Positions 17,454 through 27,500 of a DNA stretch of 64,000 bases are shown here, one piece after another. Both the position numbers and the translations under genes were made by a program. The notes beneath the pieces were generated by a model, which saw only the letters and a list, made by a program, of their open reading frames with translations, had not been told where the DNA came from and searched no databases. The stretch spans positions 282,214 through 346,213 of the forward strand of contig JAHDGU010000002.1 in the NCBI GenBank assembly GCA_020627535.1, in the 5' to 3' direction. The number at the start of each line of letters is the position of its first letter. The first letter of the stretch is position 1. The DNA is from Saprospiraceae bacterium (GTDB taxonomy: Bacteria; Bacteroidota; Bacteroidia; Chitinophagales; Saprospiraceae).

Positions 17454-18017
17454 ATGAGAACTATTTTCATACTTATGAGCATCATGCTCCCTCTCTTTAG
17501 CTTTGCCCAGCTTAGCCTTGGAGTGCATACCGGCGTACAAAAGACAAGCTACACTCATCACGATTCTGGCAACGAATATCTCTTGTTTGAAGATGGCATT
17601 TCTCAATTGCGCAATGGTATTTTCTTTGGATATGCCTTCAATGAATTTGTCTCCTTGAGATCAGGAATTTCATACTCCAAGCAGTCTTTCGATCTCTACT
17701 CGGATTTTGACTATTCGTTCATGGATGAGCACATCTATGCGGGTGTAGGAGCACGATACACCAGCTCGAGTGTGGACATTCCATTTTATGCCCAGATCTA
17801 CTTTGGAGACGGCGATCTCAGACTATTTGCCTATGCAGGAACTGATCTGAGAAAACACGTAAAATCTAAGCTTGATATACAAGGTAGATTTGTCAATGAG
17901 ACAGAAAAACCCAGCAAGCTCGATATGTCTCATATGGCACCAAAAGACTGGGAAGTCCTCGCAAGTTATGGAATTGGTGTGCAAAAAAGACTTGATAAAA
18001 GTCAGGTTCAAGTCTAA
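17454..18017 (+). CDS. Outer-membrane beta-barrel protein, probably cut short by an in-frame stop
   Basis: 187 residues with signal peptide ending at LFSFAQ. The mature part alternates strands typical of small porin-like barrels (LSLGVHTGVQKTSYTH, IFFGYAFNEFVSLRSGISYS, VDIPFYAQIYFGDGDLRLF). The product ends at KSQVQV without a terminal aromatic strand. The same frame continues after TAA (18015-18017) with barrel-like sequence, so the gene appears interrupted. See the next entry. Confidence 0.75.
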   Translation: MRTIFILMSIMLPLFSFAQLSLGVHTGVQKTSYTHHDSGNEYLLFEDGISQLRNGIFFGYAFNEFVSLRSGISYSKQSFDLYSDFDYSFMDEHIYAGVGARYTSSSVDIPFYAQIYFGDGDLRLFAYAGTDLRKHVKSKLDIQGRFVNETEKPSKLDMSHMAPKDWEVLASYGIGVQKRLDKSQVQV

Positions 18018-18182
18018 GTAGGCATGTCAAGACTGATCGGTGAGTATACTAGAGATAGAAATATCCAGCTCTCCATCAAGGATCGCCTACTGAGAGCAGA
18101 GATCAGCTACTCTATGCTACTCACCACCAAGGCAAAAAAGAACTCCAAAGGTCAAAAATTAAAAACCCGCAAAGATGATTAG
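18018..18182 (+). pseudogene. In-frame continuation of the barrel gene beyond the TAA
   Basis: Reading in the same frame past the stop gives VGMSRLIGEYTRDRNIQLSI and AEISYSMLLTTK, which look like the last two barrel strands, then a Lys-rich tail ending in TAG at 18180-18182. That stop overlaps the ATG of the mini-LuxR gene at 18175, as expected for the original gene end. A single base change in the TAA would restore one 242-codon gene. It could be a nonsense mutation, a readthrough site or a sequencing error. Confidence 0.55.
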
Positions 18183-18384
18183 CCCAAGAGAAACCGAAGT
18201 GATTATGCTCCTAGCCAATGGACTCACTCACAAAGAAATCGCCACTGAGCTCTACTTATCACGACACACAATCAATACGCATGTCAAGAACATTCAGCAC
18301 AAGCTCTCCGCCAAAAATGTTGCGCATATGATATGGCTGGCGATCAAGAGAGACATTATCACTCTCGAGCACACCCTTGTATAG
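18175..18384 (+). CDS. Stand-alone GerE/LuxR DNA-binding mini-protein
   Basis: 69 residues consisting only of a GerE helix-turn-helix: ISPRETEVIMLLANGLTHKE, IATELYLSRHTINTHVKN and KLSAKNVAHMI. There is no receiver or sensor domain. It overlaps the end of the interrupted barrel frame by 8 bp and is followed by a strong terminator. It is clearly related to the 70-residue protein at 31664. Probably a transcription factor for nearby surface genes; targets unknown. Confidence 0.8.
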   Translation: MISPRETEVIMLLANGLTHKEIATELYLSRHTINTHVKNIQHKLSAKNVAHMIWLAIKRDIITLEHTLV

Positions 18385-18420
18385 TCCCAAAATGCAGAAG
18401 TTTTTGAGAATTGGATTGTG

Positions 18421-18450
18421 GCCCTCCCATCGTGGAGGGCATTTTTTTTG
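18421..18450 (+). terminator. Intrinsic terminator after the mini-LuxR gene
   Basis: GCCCTCC (18421-18427) pairs with GGAGGGC (18434-18440), followed by ATTTTTTTTG. Confidence 0.85.
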
Positions 18451-18452
18451 TG

Positions 18453-19205
18453 CTAGCTCGTAGCTGATAGGACCTCCGTCACAAACTCACCACGCTTTCT
18501 TCTGCTCACTGGAATGGGATTTTCATCGCCTAGGTAGACAAAGCCTTCTTTGTTGTACCGAGAGATCCTTGAGATATTGATAAAGTGAGACTTATGACAC
18601 AGGTAGAAGTCATGATCATGGAGCATTTTCACATAGTGTCCAAGATTGTAGCTCGATAAGTAGTGATCACCATTGTCACAATAGATCTTCGTATATCTCT
18701 GCCAGCCTTCAAATCTGATAATTCGCTTGAGCTTGACATATTCCAGATTAGATCCTACGGCAATAGCCAATGTCTGCTCTGTGCGATCATCTTGATCGAT
18801 ATTGGATATGAGTGCCTCGTATTTGTCGAGACGATCTTTCTGATCCAAAGCTACGACTGCACGATCTACAGCTTGACGCAGATCCTCTGAGCGAAAGGGT
18901 TTAAGGATATAATCCACTGCAGCCAACTTCAAGGCATCGAGTCCGTACTCATGATGCCCCGTGGCAAAGATGATTTGAAAGCTGGGTTCTATAGATCGAA
19001 GCAAGTCAAGACCTGTCTCACCCGGCATAGAAATATCCAAAAACACAATATCTGGACTATGATCGGTGATCATTTGCCTCGCCTCTGGAACATCGCAAGC
19101 TTCTGCAACGATATTGATCTCCGGACAAAGTTTCTCAAGCTTTGTTCTCAGCACAGAGCGAACCTTGTACTCGTCATCAACTAGCAAGCATCGATACTTC
19201 TTCAT
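18453..19205 (-). CDS. LytTR-family response regulator
   Basis: 250 residues. Receiver domain at ~1-120 with DDE, phospho-acceptor Asp57 in IVFLDISMPG, Thr/Ser switch region FATGH and Lys102 in YILKPF. LytTR DNA-binding domain at ~145-245 (RIIRFEGWQRYTKIYCDNG, FYLCHKSHFINISRI, PVSRRKR). All catalytic residues needed for phosphorylation are present. Its start lies 29 bp inside the end of the upstream LytS-like gene, so the two are translationally linked, although that partner looks catalytically dead. Confidence 0.9.
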   Translation of the reverse strand: MKKYRCLLVDDEYKVRSVLRTKLEKLCPEINIVAEACDVPEARQMITDHSPDIVFLDISMPGETGLDLLRSIEPSFQIIFATGHHEYGLDALKLAAVDYILKPFRSEDLRQAVDRAVVALDQKDRLDKYEALISNIDQDDRTEQTLAIAVGSNLEYVKLKRIIRFEGWQRYTKIYCDNGDHYLSSYNLGHYVKMLHDHDFYLCHKSHFINISRISRYNKEGFVYLGDENPIPVSRRKRGEFVTEVLSATS

Positions 19206-22023
19206 GGATTTCTACTTCAATGTTAATCGTTATCTGCTGAACAAATCGCTCCGAACTCCATGATAAGGTCACAAGATCGGAATCTCTCCACTGCAATAAG
19301 CCAGGCATAGAGCTTTCTGTCAATTGGATACCTTGTACGGCCTGTGCGCTCCCTTCCACTAAGATCATGACTAGGAAGTGGGATTTTTCACGCTGAATTT
19401 CCAGATTCAGGCTGAGCTCTTTGGAAGCATCCAATGACACTAGATCCTGAGTGATGCATTCCAAAAAACTCATGAGAATCATACTCGGAAATACTTCTCG
19501 ACCCGTCACAGAGCGCAACATGATCACATCTAGCCTCATGTTAGAATCATATCGGAAATTTTGCAGAGAAATATATTTTTTCATAAGGCTCAATTCCTCA
19601 TCAATGGTGGACCAAGGTGAGTCACTTCGCTTCACAGTATATCTGATAATGTCACCTAGCTGATTTAATTGCTCTTCGGCTAGATCATGATCACCCTTAC
19701 CTATATGATATTGTAATGCAGAAAGTGTGTTGAAGACAAAATCAGGTTTGAGATGAGATTTCACACCTTGTAATTGAAGTCTTGTGACCTCTTCCCTCAG
19801 CTGGTGTGCTAGCACCTCTTTTTGGTGTCTGCGCGAGATAAAGCTGCGATAGGCATATGCTCCGATGAGAAAACACAGCAAGACAGCTGCAATTCCTGAA
19901 TACCAGGTGCGCCACCATGGCGACTTGACGCGGAATGACCAAGGCTCCAATTCATATTGATTCCCAAAGCGATCTGTTGCCTTGACTTGCAAGGTATAAT
20001 TCCCAGCCGAAAGGCCACTAAATCTTAAATCCCTTTCAGTGGTTTGCTTCCACACCATATCTTCTGGGCTGAGTTTATATTCGTACATAATGTGCCCATA
20101 ACTAGGATAATGCCTTAAATTATAGGAGGCATTGATCGCATCTCCAGTCTGATAGTTCCCCTCTCTGGTATGGTTTTGCCAATAAAAATCGCCACCAATC
20201 ACTGTAAGAGGCTTTGACAATTGCTTTCTTATCGGAATCTCAAAGATGCCATTAGTCCCTGCGCTAAATAGACTCGACTCTGCCAGGGCAATGTCATTGA
20301 TATTCTGAGCAGCTAGGCCATCCTTCCAGTCATAAGTATAGGCAAGCTCAAAGCGTCCAGCACTCGCTCGCAAATAATGTATCGCCTGTCGATCCGCCAC
20401 ATAGATTTCATTGGCACTAGCCACCTCGATATCTCGCACACGAATGTCCGACATCAAAGTATCGACCACATGGGATTGTAGATCTAGTCTCAATACTTGA
20501 TGGTCATATGTGGATAATACAACTTCATTGCTTGATAAAAAGTAGATCCTTTCAACACTTTTAAAATCAACTGTATTGAAAACAATGCCATTCTTTTCTA
20601 GTAAGAGTCCATCGTCTGTCAAGATGATACAGAAGTCCTCCTCACAGATGTAGTCTAGTACTGAATATTTGACAGGGACAGCAATGAGGCTCGAGCTACC
20701 ATCATCTACCACTTTATAACATTGATTCAAGTAGGTAAACCACATGATCGAGTTATCTTGGTTCAATCGGAGCAACTTGACATTTGCTAAATCATTGAAC
20801 TTTATTCGATAAACACTGACATCAAGTTCAACACGCTCGAAAAGATCATGAACGCCTTCGACATCCTTTCCATTCTGAACAACCTGTGTTTTCCCAGATG
20901 TATATTGAAATACTGTCCCACCACTCATAGTGGTAATTCCATTTACTCGACCAGGGTTATATGAAATATCTAAATTATCAGTATGGCTGATTACGTCAGC
21001 CTCATCAGTAATAGAAAGAAAAGAATTTTGCTGAGGTACAATGTATCTCATCCCCGCACTACCCTTGAGGGGGGCTATATGATGAGCGGCAAGAGCCTCT
21101 GAAGGAAATAGGTACAAACCGTCATTTCGGGAGCCAACCCACAAGTTTCCCTCGGAATCTTTGGCTGATCGGAGACTCACAACATGTCCAAAGCCCAAGC
21201 CATAATTCACCTGCTCGATCAGGTCCAACTCTGGTGAGAATAGCGCTGAATACGATGAAGTACTGACGCGCAGATTCGCACCTTCAAGGCTGACTGCTTT
21301 ATCCGAATGATGTATACTTGTTCCTTCAAAGTCGAACTGCATTGATTTCTTGGAATCCACATTGTAAACAAACAACTCATCTCCTCCTGAGAAATAAACA
21401 TAGCTGGCCTCAGGACTTATTAGACCACTCATGCGACCATTATTTCCCGCCATTTTCTTACTGAGTATTGAAGCGATGTTGTCCAAATGGTCATCTGCAT
21501 TCGCCACATCAGTCACAGAAAAAACCCTTTTCATGAGATCAAGAAAATCCTCGGGACCAATCTCTACCAGAACATTATTTGACTCTTGTGGGATAAACCT
21601 TGAGGAACTTGGATCAAAGAGCTCCAAAACACCATGCTTGTACGCATATATTCTCTGTGCATGCTCATAAAATACTCGGTAGTCGCCTTCAAATACAACA
21701 ACACTATCTTCTTGAATATAACATGGCTGATTTTCAACATTAAAAGCCCAGAGACGTCCCTCATCATCCTCGTGTAAATAGAATATATCATCTGATGGGA
21801 GACCTGAGCTTCGATCGAAAATGGTGAATTCTGCGCCATCAAACTTCGCAACTCCAGCGTCCGTATAGATCCACATCTGACCCTCTTTATCCTCAAGCGC
21901 TCCATAGACATAGTCAGATGGCAAGCCATCACTCGTGGTGAAATGGACATGCGAGATCTGTGCCGATAAGACATCAGCTCCGAGGCTCAAGGCCCAAAAG
22001 CAAATCCAAAGCCATCCTTTCAT
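19177..22023 (-). CDS. LytS-type propeller sensor with degenerate kinase domain (pseudokinase)
   Basis: 948 residues. A signal peptide is followed by a two-component beta-propeller region (~25-600; FTTSDGLPSDYVYGALEDKE, GQMWIYTDAGVAKFDG, LWVGSRNDGLYLF), a Y_Y_Y-like domain (~620-700; YEYKLSPEDMVWK, LSAGNYTLQVKATDRFGNQY) and one membrane helix (~705-725). The dimerisation region reads KSHLKPDFVFNTLSALQ: the phospho-acceptor His of the usual NPHF is Asp761. The N box ENAxxHG is replaced by ECITQDL and no DNGxG box follows. ATP binding and His phosphorylation are therefore unlikely, while sensing and dimerisation may persist. Confidence 0.85.
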   Translation of the reverse strand: MKGWLWICFWALSLGADVLSAQISHVHFTTSDGLPSDYVYGALEDKEGQMWIYTDAGVAKFDGAEFTIFDRSSGLPSDDIFYLHEDDEGRLWAFNVENQPCYIQEDSVVVFEGDYRVFYEHAQRIYAYKHGVLELFDPSSSRFIPQESNNVLVEIGPEDFLDLMKRVFSVTDVANADDHLDNIASILSKKMAGNNGRMSGLISPEASYVYFSGGDELFVYNVDSKKSMQFDFEGTSIHHSDKAVSLEGANLRVSTSSYSALFSPELDLIEQVNYGLGFGHVVSLRSAKDSEGNLWVGSRNDGLYLFPSEALAAHHIAPLKGSAGMRYIVPQQNSFLSITDEADVISHTDNLDISYNPGRVNGITTMSGGTVFQYTSGKTQVVQNGKDVEGVHDLFERVELDVSVYRIKFNDLANVKLLRLNQDNSIMWFTYLNQCYKVVDDGSSSLIAVPVKYSVLDYICEEDFCIILTDDGLLLEKNGIVFNTVDFKSVERIYFLSSNEVVLSTYDHQVLRLDLQSHVVDTLMSDIRVRDIEVASANEIYVADRQAIHYLRASAGRFELAYTYDWKDGLAAQNINDIALAESSLFSAGTNGIFEIPIRKQLSKPLTVIGGDFYWQNHTREGNYQTGDAINASYNLRHYPSYGHIMYEYKLSPEDMVWKQTTERDLRFSGLSAGNYTLQVKATDRFGNQYELEPWSFRVKSPWWRTWYSGIAAVLLCFLIGAYAYRSFISRRHQKEVLAHQLREEVTRLQLQGVKSHLKPDFVFNTLSALQYHIGKGDHDLAEEQLNQLGDIIRYTVKRSDSPWSTIDEELSLMKKYISLQNFRYDSNMRLDVIMLRSVTGREVFPSMILMSFLECITQDLVSLDASKELSLNLEIQREKSHFLVMILVEGSAQAVQGIQLTESSMPGLLQWRDSDLVTLSWSSERFVQQITINIEVEIHEEVSMLAS

Positions 22024-22210
22024 CCGTTCACAAGTTACACCATATTCTATGGCCTCTCAAGTCCGATGCTACGATCGGATAGGATTATCCCACCATCGGT
22101 TAGTGACACCCGAGAGCACCACAGGTTCAATACCATTTACCGATCGTCTGAAGGCAACCAAATTCCTCCATTGACCCAATGATATTTGAATCACTTCCCC
22201 GAAAAAAAGA

Positions 22211-24517
22211 ATGGAACACATGTCTGTACGGATCATTATTACTCTCTTTATTTTCAGCATCTTGGATATTTTCTCTTTGCCCTTGAGTGCTCAATGCGAA
22301 AATCGCCAACTCAATTTTGAATCTGCCAACCAAGATCATGTCCTGCTCAACGCTGTAAATCTTCCAAGCTCATCAGACTGGACCGTCGAGCTATGGTTTC
22401 GATCTTCTTCCTCGAGCAATTCTCTAAGTTGTGACAACGAGTCTATCCTGACATTGAGAAACGCCTCTACCAACGAGTACTTATCCCTTTCAGATTGTAA
22501 TGGCGACCTCTTACTAGACGGCTTTGGACCAGCTTGTGGTATCGGCGGTACTTTGAGCAGTGGTATTCGGACTCAGTGGCATCATATCGCGGTGGTTTAT
22601 CAGAGTGGAAGTATAGAGGTATTCCTGGACTGTAACAGTGTCTTCAGCAATGCTTGCACACTCGATGCTCCTACAAGCATCGTCTTGGGTAGTTTTTATA
22701 CCCTCGCCGCCGGCACCTACTTCAAGGGTGATATCGACGAACTCCGGATATATGACGTAGCACGCAGCAGCTTAGAAATTTGCTCTCAAAGAAAATGTAG
22801 AATAGACCCAACTGACCCCTCACAGGCTCAACTTGTAGGACTGTACACAATGGATCAAGGAGATCCAGGAAATGACAACACAAGTATTACCATCCTGGAA
22901 GACAGGAATCTGACGGGAACCACGATCAACGGGTCACTCGTAAACTTGGCTCTACTGGCAACTACAAGCAATTTTGTTTGTGCGACCAATCCCATGCTCT
23001 ATCCACAAGAGTATCAGATTCAGATAAGCAATTATTCACGTACAGATAGTGCAAGCCTTATCTGCTCTGGAGACCCACTACATTTTTGCGTTATCGACAC
23101 TAGTGGTGCGGCAATTAACCCACCAGATGGAACTACTGCTCTTTGGGAATACAACAGAGGAAATGGCTGGGAGGCAGCTCCGTTGGCTGCATTCAATGGG
23201 ACTTGTTTTGGCATCGGTCCCGGTCAATTGAATCTGAGTTGCTCGCAAAATTTCATAGGGCATGAAATATGGGATTTTCGAATCGCGCAGATGATCGTGG
23301 ACGACGATCTGGATACCTGTGTGTACTATACGCCAGAAGCCACCATCAAGATCTGTTGCCCGCTTGACTCCACCACTCTCACGGCAAGCTCCAACTTCTC
23401 GAATAATTTATTCTGTGAAGGAGATCAAATATCGTTTCAAGTTTTCTTAAACTCCTCATATCCATTTCTTCAGCTCCCTCTGTCAGCTGAGGTTACCATA
23501 GACTGGACTTACAGTATCAACGGTGTGGACTTCCCCATTACCGCCGTACAGAACTCCGTCAATTTCGCCTATGCACATGGCCCACCGACTCCTGCAGGCT
23601 CTGTATGCTTCAGAGCTGATGTCACACACTGTGACTCTACAAAGAGTATGACATGGGAGACCTGCTTCAATGTAGACCCGGTCCCCATATGCGACTCCAT
23701 AGACATTATGGCCATTCAAGATTCTGTCGAGCTCATCAATAGCTCACCGAAGATCTATGAGATATGCGGAGGCGGATATGCCAAAGTCAATATGACAGGA
23801 ACATTTAGCAATTGTACGCCCAATTGGCAATATTCTTTTGACAGAGATTTTACTACACACTTTTTTCTTGGAGCTACCAATAGTTCTATTAATACCAATA
23901 TTGTCCCTCGCAGTTTTTGGACTTCAGACACGATCTTTTATCGTGTGTGCTGTATTCCAGAGAGTAATCCATCTGGATGTGACACATGCTACAGCAATGC
24001 GATAGGATTGACGACTCGCCCTCGCAGCCCTCTACAGATTCAAGGCATCGATACAATATGTGCTGATGACAGCACCCTATGGACGATTGTCAATCCTGAT
24101 ACCAATGTCCAATACCGGTGGATATGTGACGGACTGGCGGTCTCATCAGATACAGCCCTTACGCGATCTACGGAGTCATGCTGCTATGTTGAAGCACAAG
24201 ATGATTGCGGTCTCTACAGATCCAATCAACTATGCCTCAATATATGTGAGCCAATCGCAAGAATCAGCTGCCCGCTCAGTCCAAATATTTGCCCGACTGT
24301 GGGAGACACAATTAACCTTACGGCATGCTTTTCGGAAAGTGATTGTGGTCCTATCAGCACATACCAGTGGGGATGGGATAGTGGAACGATGATATCAACT
24401 AATGGATGTGACATCAGACATGTCCCGATTGCCGCTGGCACCACATATTACGTCACCGTCACAGACAGCTACGGCTGTGTCGACAGCACTGCACTCACCA
24501 TCACTCCTTGCCCTTAA
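22211..24517 (+). CDS. Secreted LamG-domain protein with Ig-like repeats
   Basis: 768 residues; signal peptide ends at LPLSAQC (start ATG 22211, or 22220). LamG-like domain at ~25-185 (FESANQDHVLLNAVNLPSS, DWTVELWFRSS, QWHHIAVVYQ, GDIDELRIYDVARS). The rest is Cys-rich and Ig-like in ~100-residue units. It ends at DSTALTITPCP with no T9SS type A or B domain. The next gene starts 13 bp downstream, so both are probably co-transcribed. Function unknown; likely a surface protein binding glycans or protein partners. It is divergent from the pseudokinase gene. Confidence 0.8.
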   Translation: MEHMSVRIIITLFIFSILDIFSLPLSAQCENRQLNFESANQDHVLLNAVNLPSSSDWTVELWFRSSSSSNSLSCDNESILTLRNASTNEYLSLSDCNGDLLLDGFGPACGIGGTLSSGIRTQWHHIAVVYQSGSIEVFLDCNSVFSNACTLDAPTSIVLGSFYTLAAGTYFKGDIDELRIYDVARSSLEICSQRKCRIDPTDPSQAQLVGLYTMDQGDPGNDNTSITILEDRNLTGTTINGSLVNLALLATTSNFVCATNPMLYPQEYQIQISNYSRTDSASLICSGDPLHFCVIDTSGAAINPPDGTTALWEYNRGNGWEAAPLAAFNGTCFGIGPGQLNLSCSQNFIGHEIWDFRIAQMIVDDDLDTCVYYTPEATIKICCPLDSTTLTASSNFSNNLFCEGDQISFQVFLNSSYPFLQLPLSAEVTIDWTYSINGVDFPITAVQNSVNFAYAHGPPTPAGSVCFRADVTHCDSTKSMTWETCFNVDPVPICDSIDIMAIQDSVELINSSPKIYEICGGGYAKVNMTGTFSNCTPNWQYSFDRDFTTHFFLGATNSSINTNIVPRSFWTSDTIFYRVCCIPESNPSGCDTCYSNAIGLTTRPRSPLQIQGIDTICADDSTLWTIVNPDTNVQYRWICDGLAVSSDTALTRSTESCCYVEAQDDCGLYRSNQLCLNICEPIARISCPLSPNICPTVGDTINLTACFSESDCGPISTYQWGWDSGTMISTNGCDIRHVPIAAGTTYYVTVTDSYGCVDSTALTITPCP

Positions 24518-24530
24518 TTCCAAGCTTGAC

Positions 24531-27500
24531 ATGAAAGCATTATTTTCTTTTTTGTTCTCCCTATGTAGTCTTGGGGCTTTCGCCCAAATACATCGTACTG
24601 AACTTTCGTCCCCATTAAACTTCAATGATAGATCACTCGATATTGTCTGTGACGAATGTTTAGGTCAGCAGCTCGTCGTTTCTCATATTGAAGGTACTGT
24701 CGCGAGCAGTACCGATGACTTCATCAATATCCAGCATTTTCGCGGAAGCGCACTATCTGCCAGCCTCAGCTTCCCAGAAATCAGTGAAAGAAATCACTAC
24801 TCGATCTATGAGGACGCCTCCGCCAAAATAGTGTACGACCAGAGCACTGGAAATTGTGATGGATATATCATCGTATTTACTGCCAAAACAAATCAGGCCT
24901 TCTTACCAGGAAGCTCATATTTTTTTGAGACGCATGCTATGCGGCTAGATGCATCTCTCAATGTCACTTGGCACAAGATACTCTTTAATAATGCAGGCTA
25001 CTCCACATATGCCGTTGATGTAGAAGTAGCTCCTACCGGCACAGAAGCCATCGTATTGATGAGGAAAAATGGCACCCGCACTATCGTGAGCAAGATTGAC
25101 TTGAATACAGGAGTTCCTAGTACCACAAGAGAACTTGACATCATAGTGGGCGGCGTCAGTTTGTCTTCCCAGCCAGCAGATATCATCACCACACCTAGAT
25201 GGCCCGCTCCACAAACTCCACAGTACGCTATCACAGGTACCGCTGGGAGCCGAGTGTTTCTTACATTAATTACGGACAATCTGACGCCAGCAAAAAGAAT
25301 GGTGTATGATATAGATGGCGATGCCATCAATGATGAAAATGGCGTCTCAGCTGCCATTTTGGATGATGACATTATCCTTGCTGGAAATTATATCGACAAT
25401 CCAGCTCCCAATTTGCGCAGCTATGGATATGTCATGCGCGTGCAAGGTGCAGGTTCGCCCAATGACCGCGGCAATATCATATGGTCCAAACAATTTTCTG
25501 CACCTAATCATGGCACCAAAATTCAAGACATGACTTCAGCAGATGATGGATCCGGACTCCTTCTTGCTGGACAAGGAAATATCCTCGAAGCACTGTCCAT
25601 GAGCGATGATGAGGGAAGCTCTTTTCTGGCCAAGATAGACCCTACCGGAAACTTGATTTGGAGTCGCGGATATGAAGACTCAGCTTTCGAACAAGCCGCC
25701 CTGACGGATATTGATGGGAGCGCTAGTGATATTTGCCTATGCGGTGATGTGTGGCCCTCATCCGGCCAGCTAGAGTATGACGTATTGATTGCCAACACTG
25801 ACGCGGCCGGCATCGTCAATACTGTCTGCGACTCAATTTCAGCTTCAAGTCTCGTTCCGCTCAGTAGTTTGAGAACACTGGCTGGAATTGGCACCACCAA
25901 TCTCACAGCTCAGACACAAGATGTGATCGTCATGTACGATGGCTTCGTTTGGGATTCTATTCTTTGCTCAAGCAGCAATCCCGCAATACTTTCCGGCTCA
26001 AAATGGATAGATACCGACTGTGACGGCGTCCTGAATAATGGCGAACAAAAAGTACCTGGTTGGACCATCGAGCTTAGAGATGCCAGTGGCAACATCCTCC
26101 AAACAACTGTCACAGATGCTAGTGGAGATTACACGTTTGAAGTGTACCTCTCCGGATACTACTACATCACAGAGCAAAATCAATCTGGCTTTGACCAAGG
26201 CACTCCACTCAACGGCGCTCCGCACTATTTATTCACTTCACTCGATACTACAATCATCCATCTTGATTTTGGCAATTGTCCATGTACAGACATCATTGGT
26301 TACAATCCTATTCCTGAGTGGTATGGTCCATCTGGTCCCACCGGATTTTATGTCTATGATATTGTCGAATTTGATGGTTATCTCTTGGCAAGTTCTACCA
26401 ATGAAATTGCCCTCTGGAATGAAACAACAGAAACTTGGAATATCCAATATACCCATGTTGCCGACTTCGGTGATATCGAGGTATTTGACAATAAATTATT
26501 TATATCAGGAACAGTTCCAGCCTACTTTGACGCGAGTATATATGGAGCAGCACCAATCGTTAATTTGCTCCCGGGGCTTGATCTTGATGTGTACGACTAC
26601 GAAGTAGCCAATGGACATATCTATGCCGCAGGAGAAAATGGTCTGGGATCCAATATCTGGAGGAGCTCGACTGGTACACCAAATTTCAGCGCTACCCTCT
26701 TTAGCAATAGTCACGCGATATGGGAGATTGGCGCATATAGCACTGAGCTCGTTGCCATCGGACCTTTTGGCACCAATTTCGGCACGAGTGAGAACATTAC
26801 AATTTTTCAAAATCCCACTGCATCTACTGGTGCTGCAACTCTAAGATCCCTTGGGCTAGATGGATTGACCTCCGTAATACCACCACAATTTGAAAATGAC
26901 TATGATATTGTCACGCTTGGAAATGAAATCCACATCACTGGCAGATTCTCCTCAGTGGGAACAGTCCCAAGCTCACGTGCCTATGGAATCTTTTTGGATG
27001 GAACTGCTAGTTGGAGACCCAATACGGGTGTGCTGGGCGGTGATCCCTGGGACATGGATTTATATGCCGGCCATATCTATATTGTTGGCCTATTTCAAGA
27101 CATTTCGTCCACAGGCTACGACAAGGGAGTAGTCTATGACGGCACCAATTATTATCCTCTTGACAATGATCACTTTGGCAATATCTGCTATGCAACACAG
27201 CTGGCCGTATCTGGCAAAGACAAATTGGTCGCCACCACAGAAGAGCTGATCCAATTCGCCGAATGTGGTGGAAGCAATTGCGCCATTTCATTGCCGGACA
27301 CGAGCCTATGCCCCAATGAAATTCATCTCTTTCAGGCATATATTTCCTTTAGTGGAGGTTCATTCCATTGGGACTTCGGTGATGGGTCGACCAGTAACTC
27401 ACGTGTCCCATCTCACTCTTACATCATACCAGGCACTTATACTGTCACATTGGACTATGATGATGGCTTAGGTTGTAATGGCACAGTGATGAGTACGGTC

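Noticed and set aside
24402..24530. Longer N terminus for the 2370-aa protein
   Set aside because: It overlaps the previous gene in another frame and would bury the signal peptide that begins at ATG 24531.
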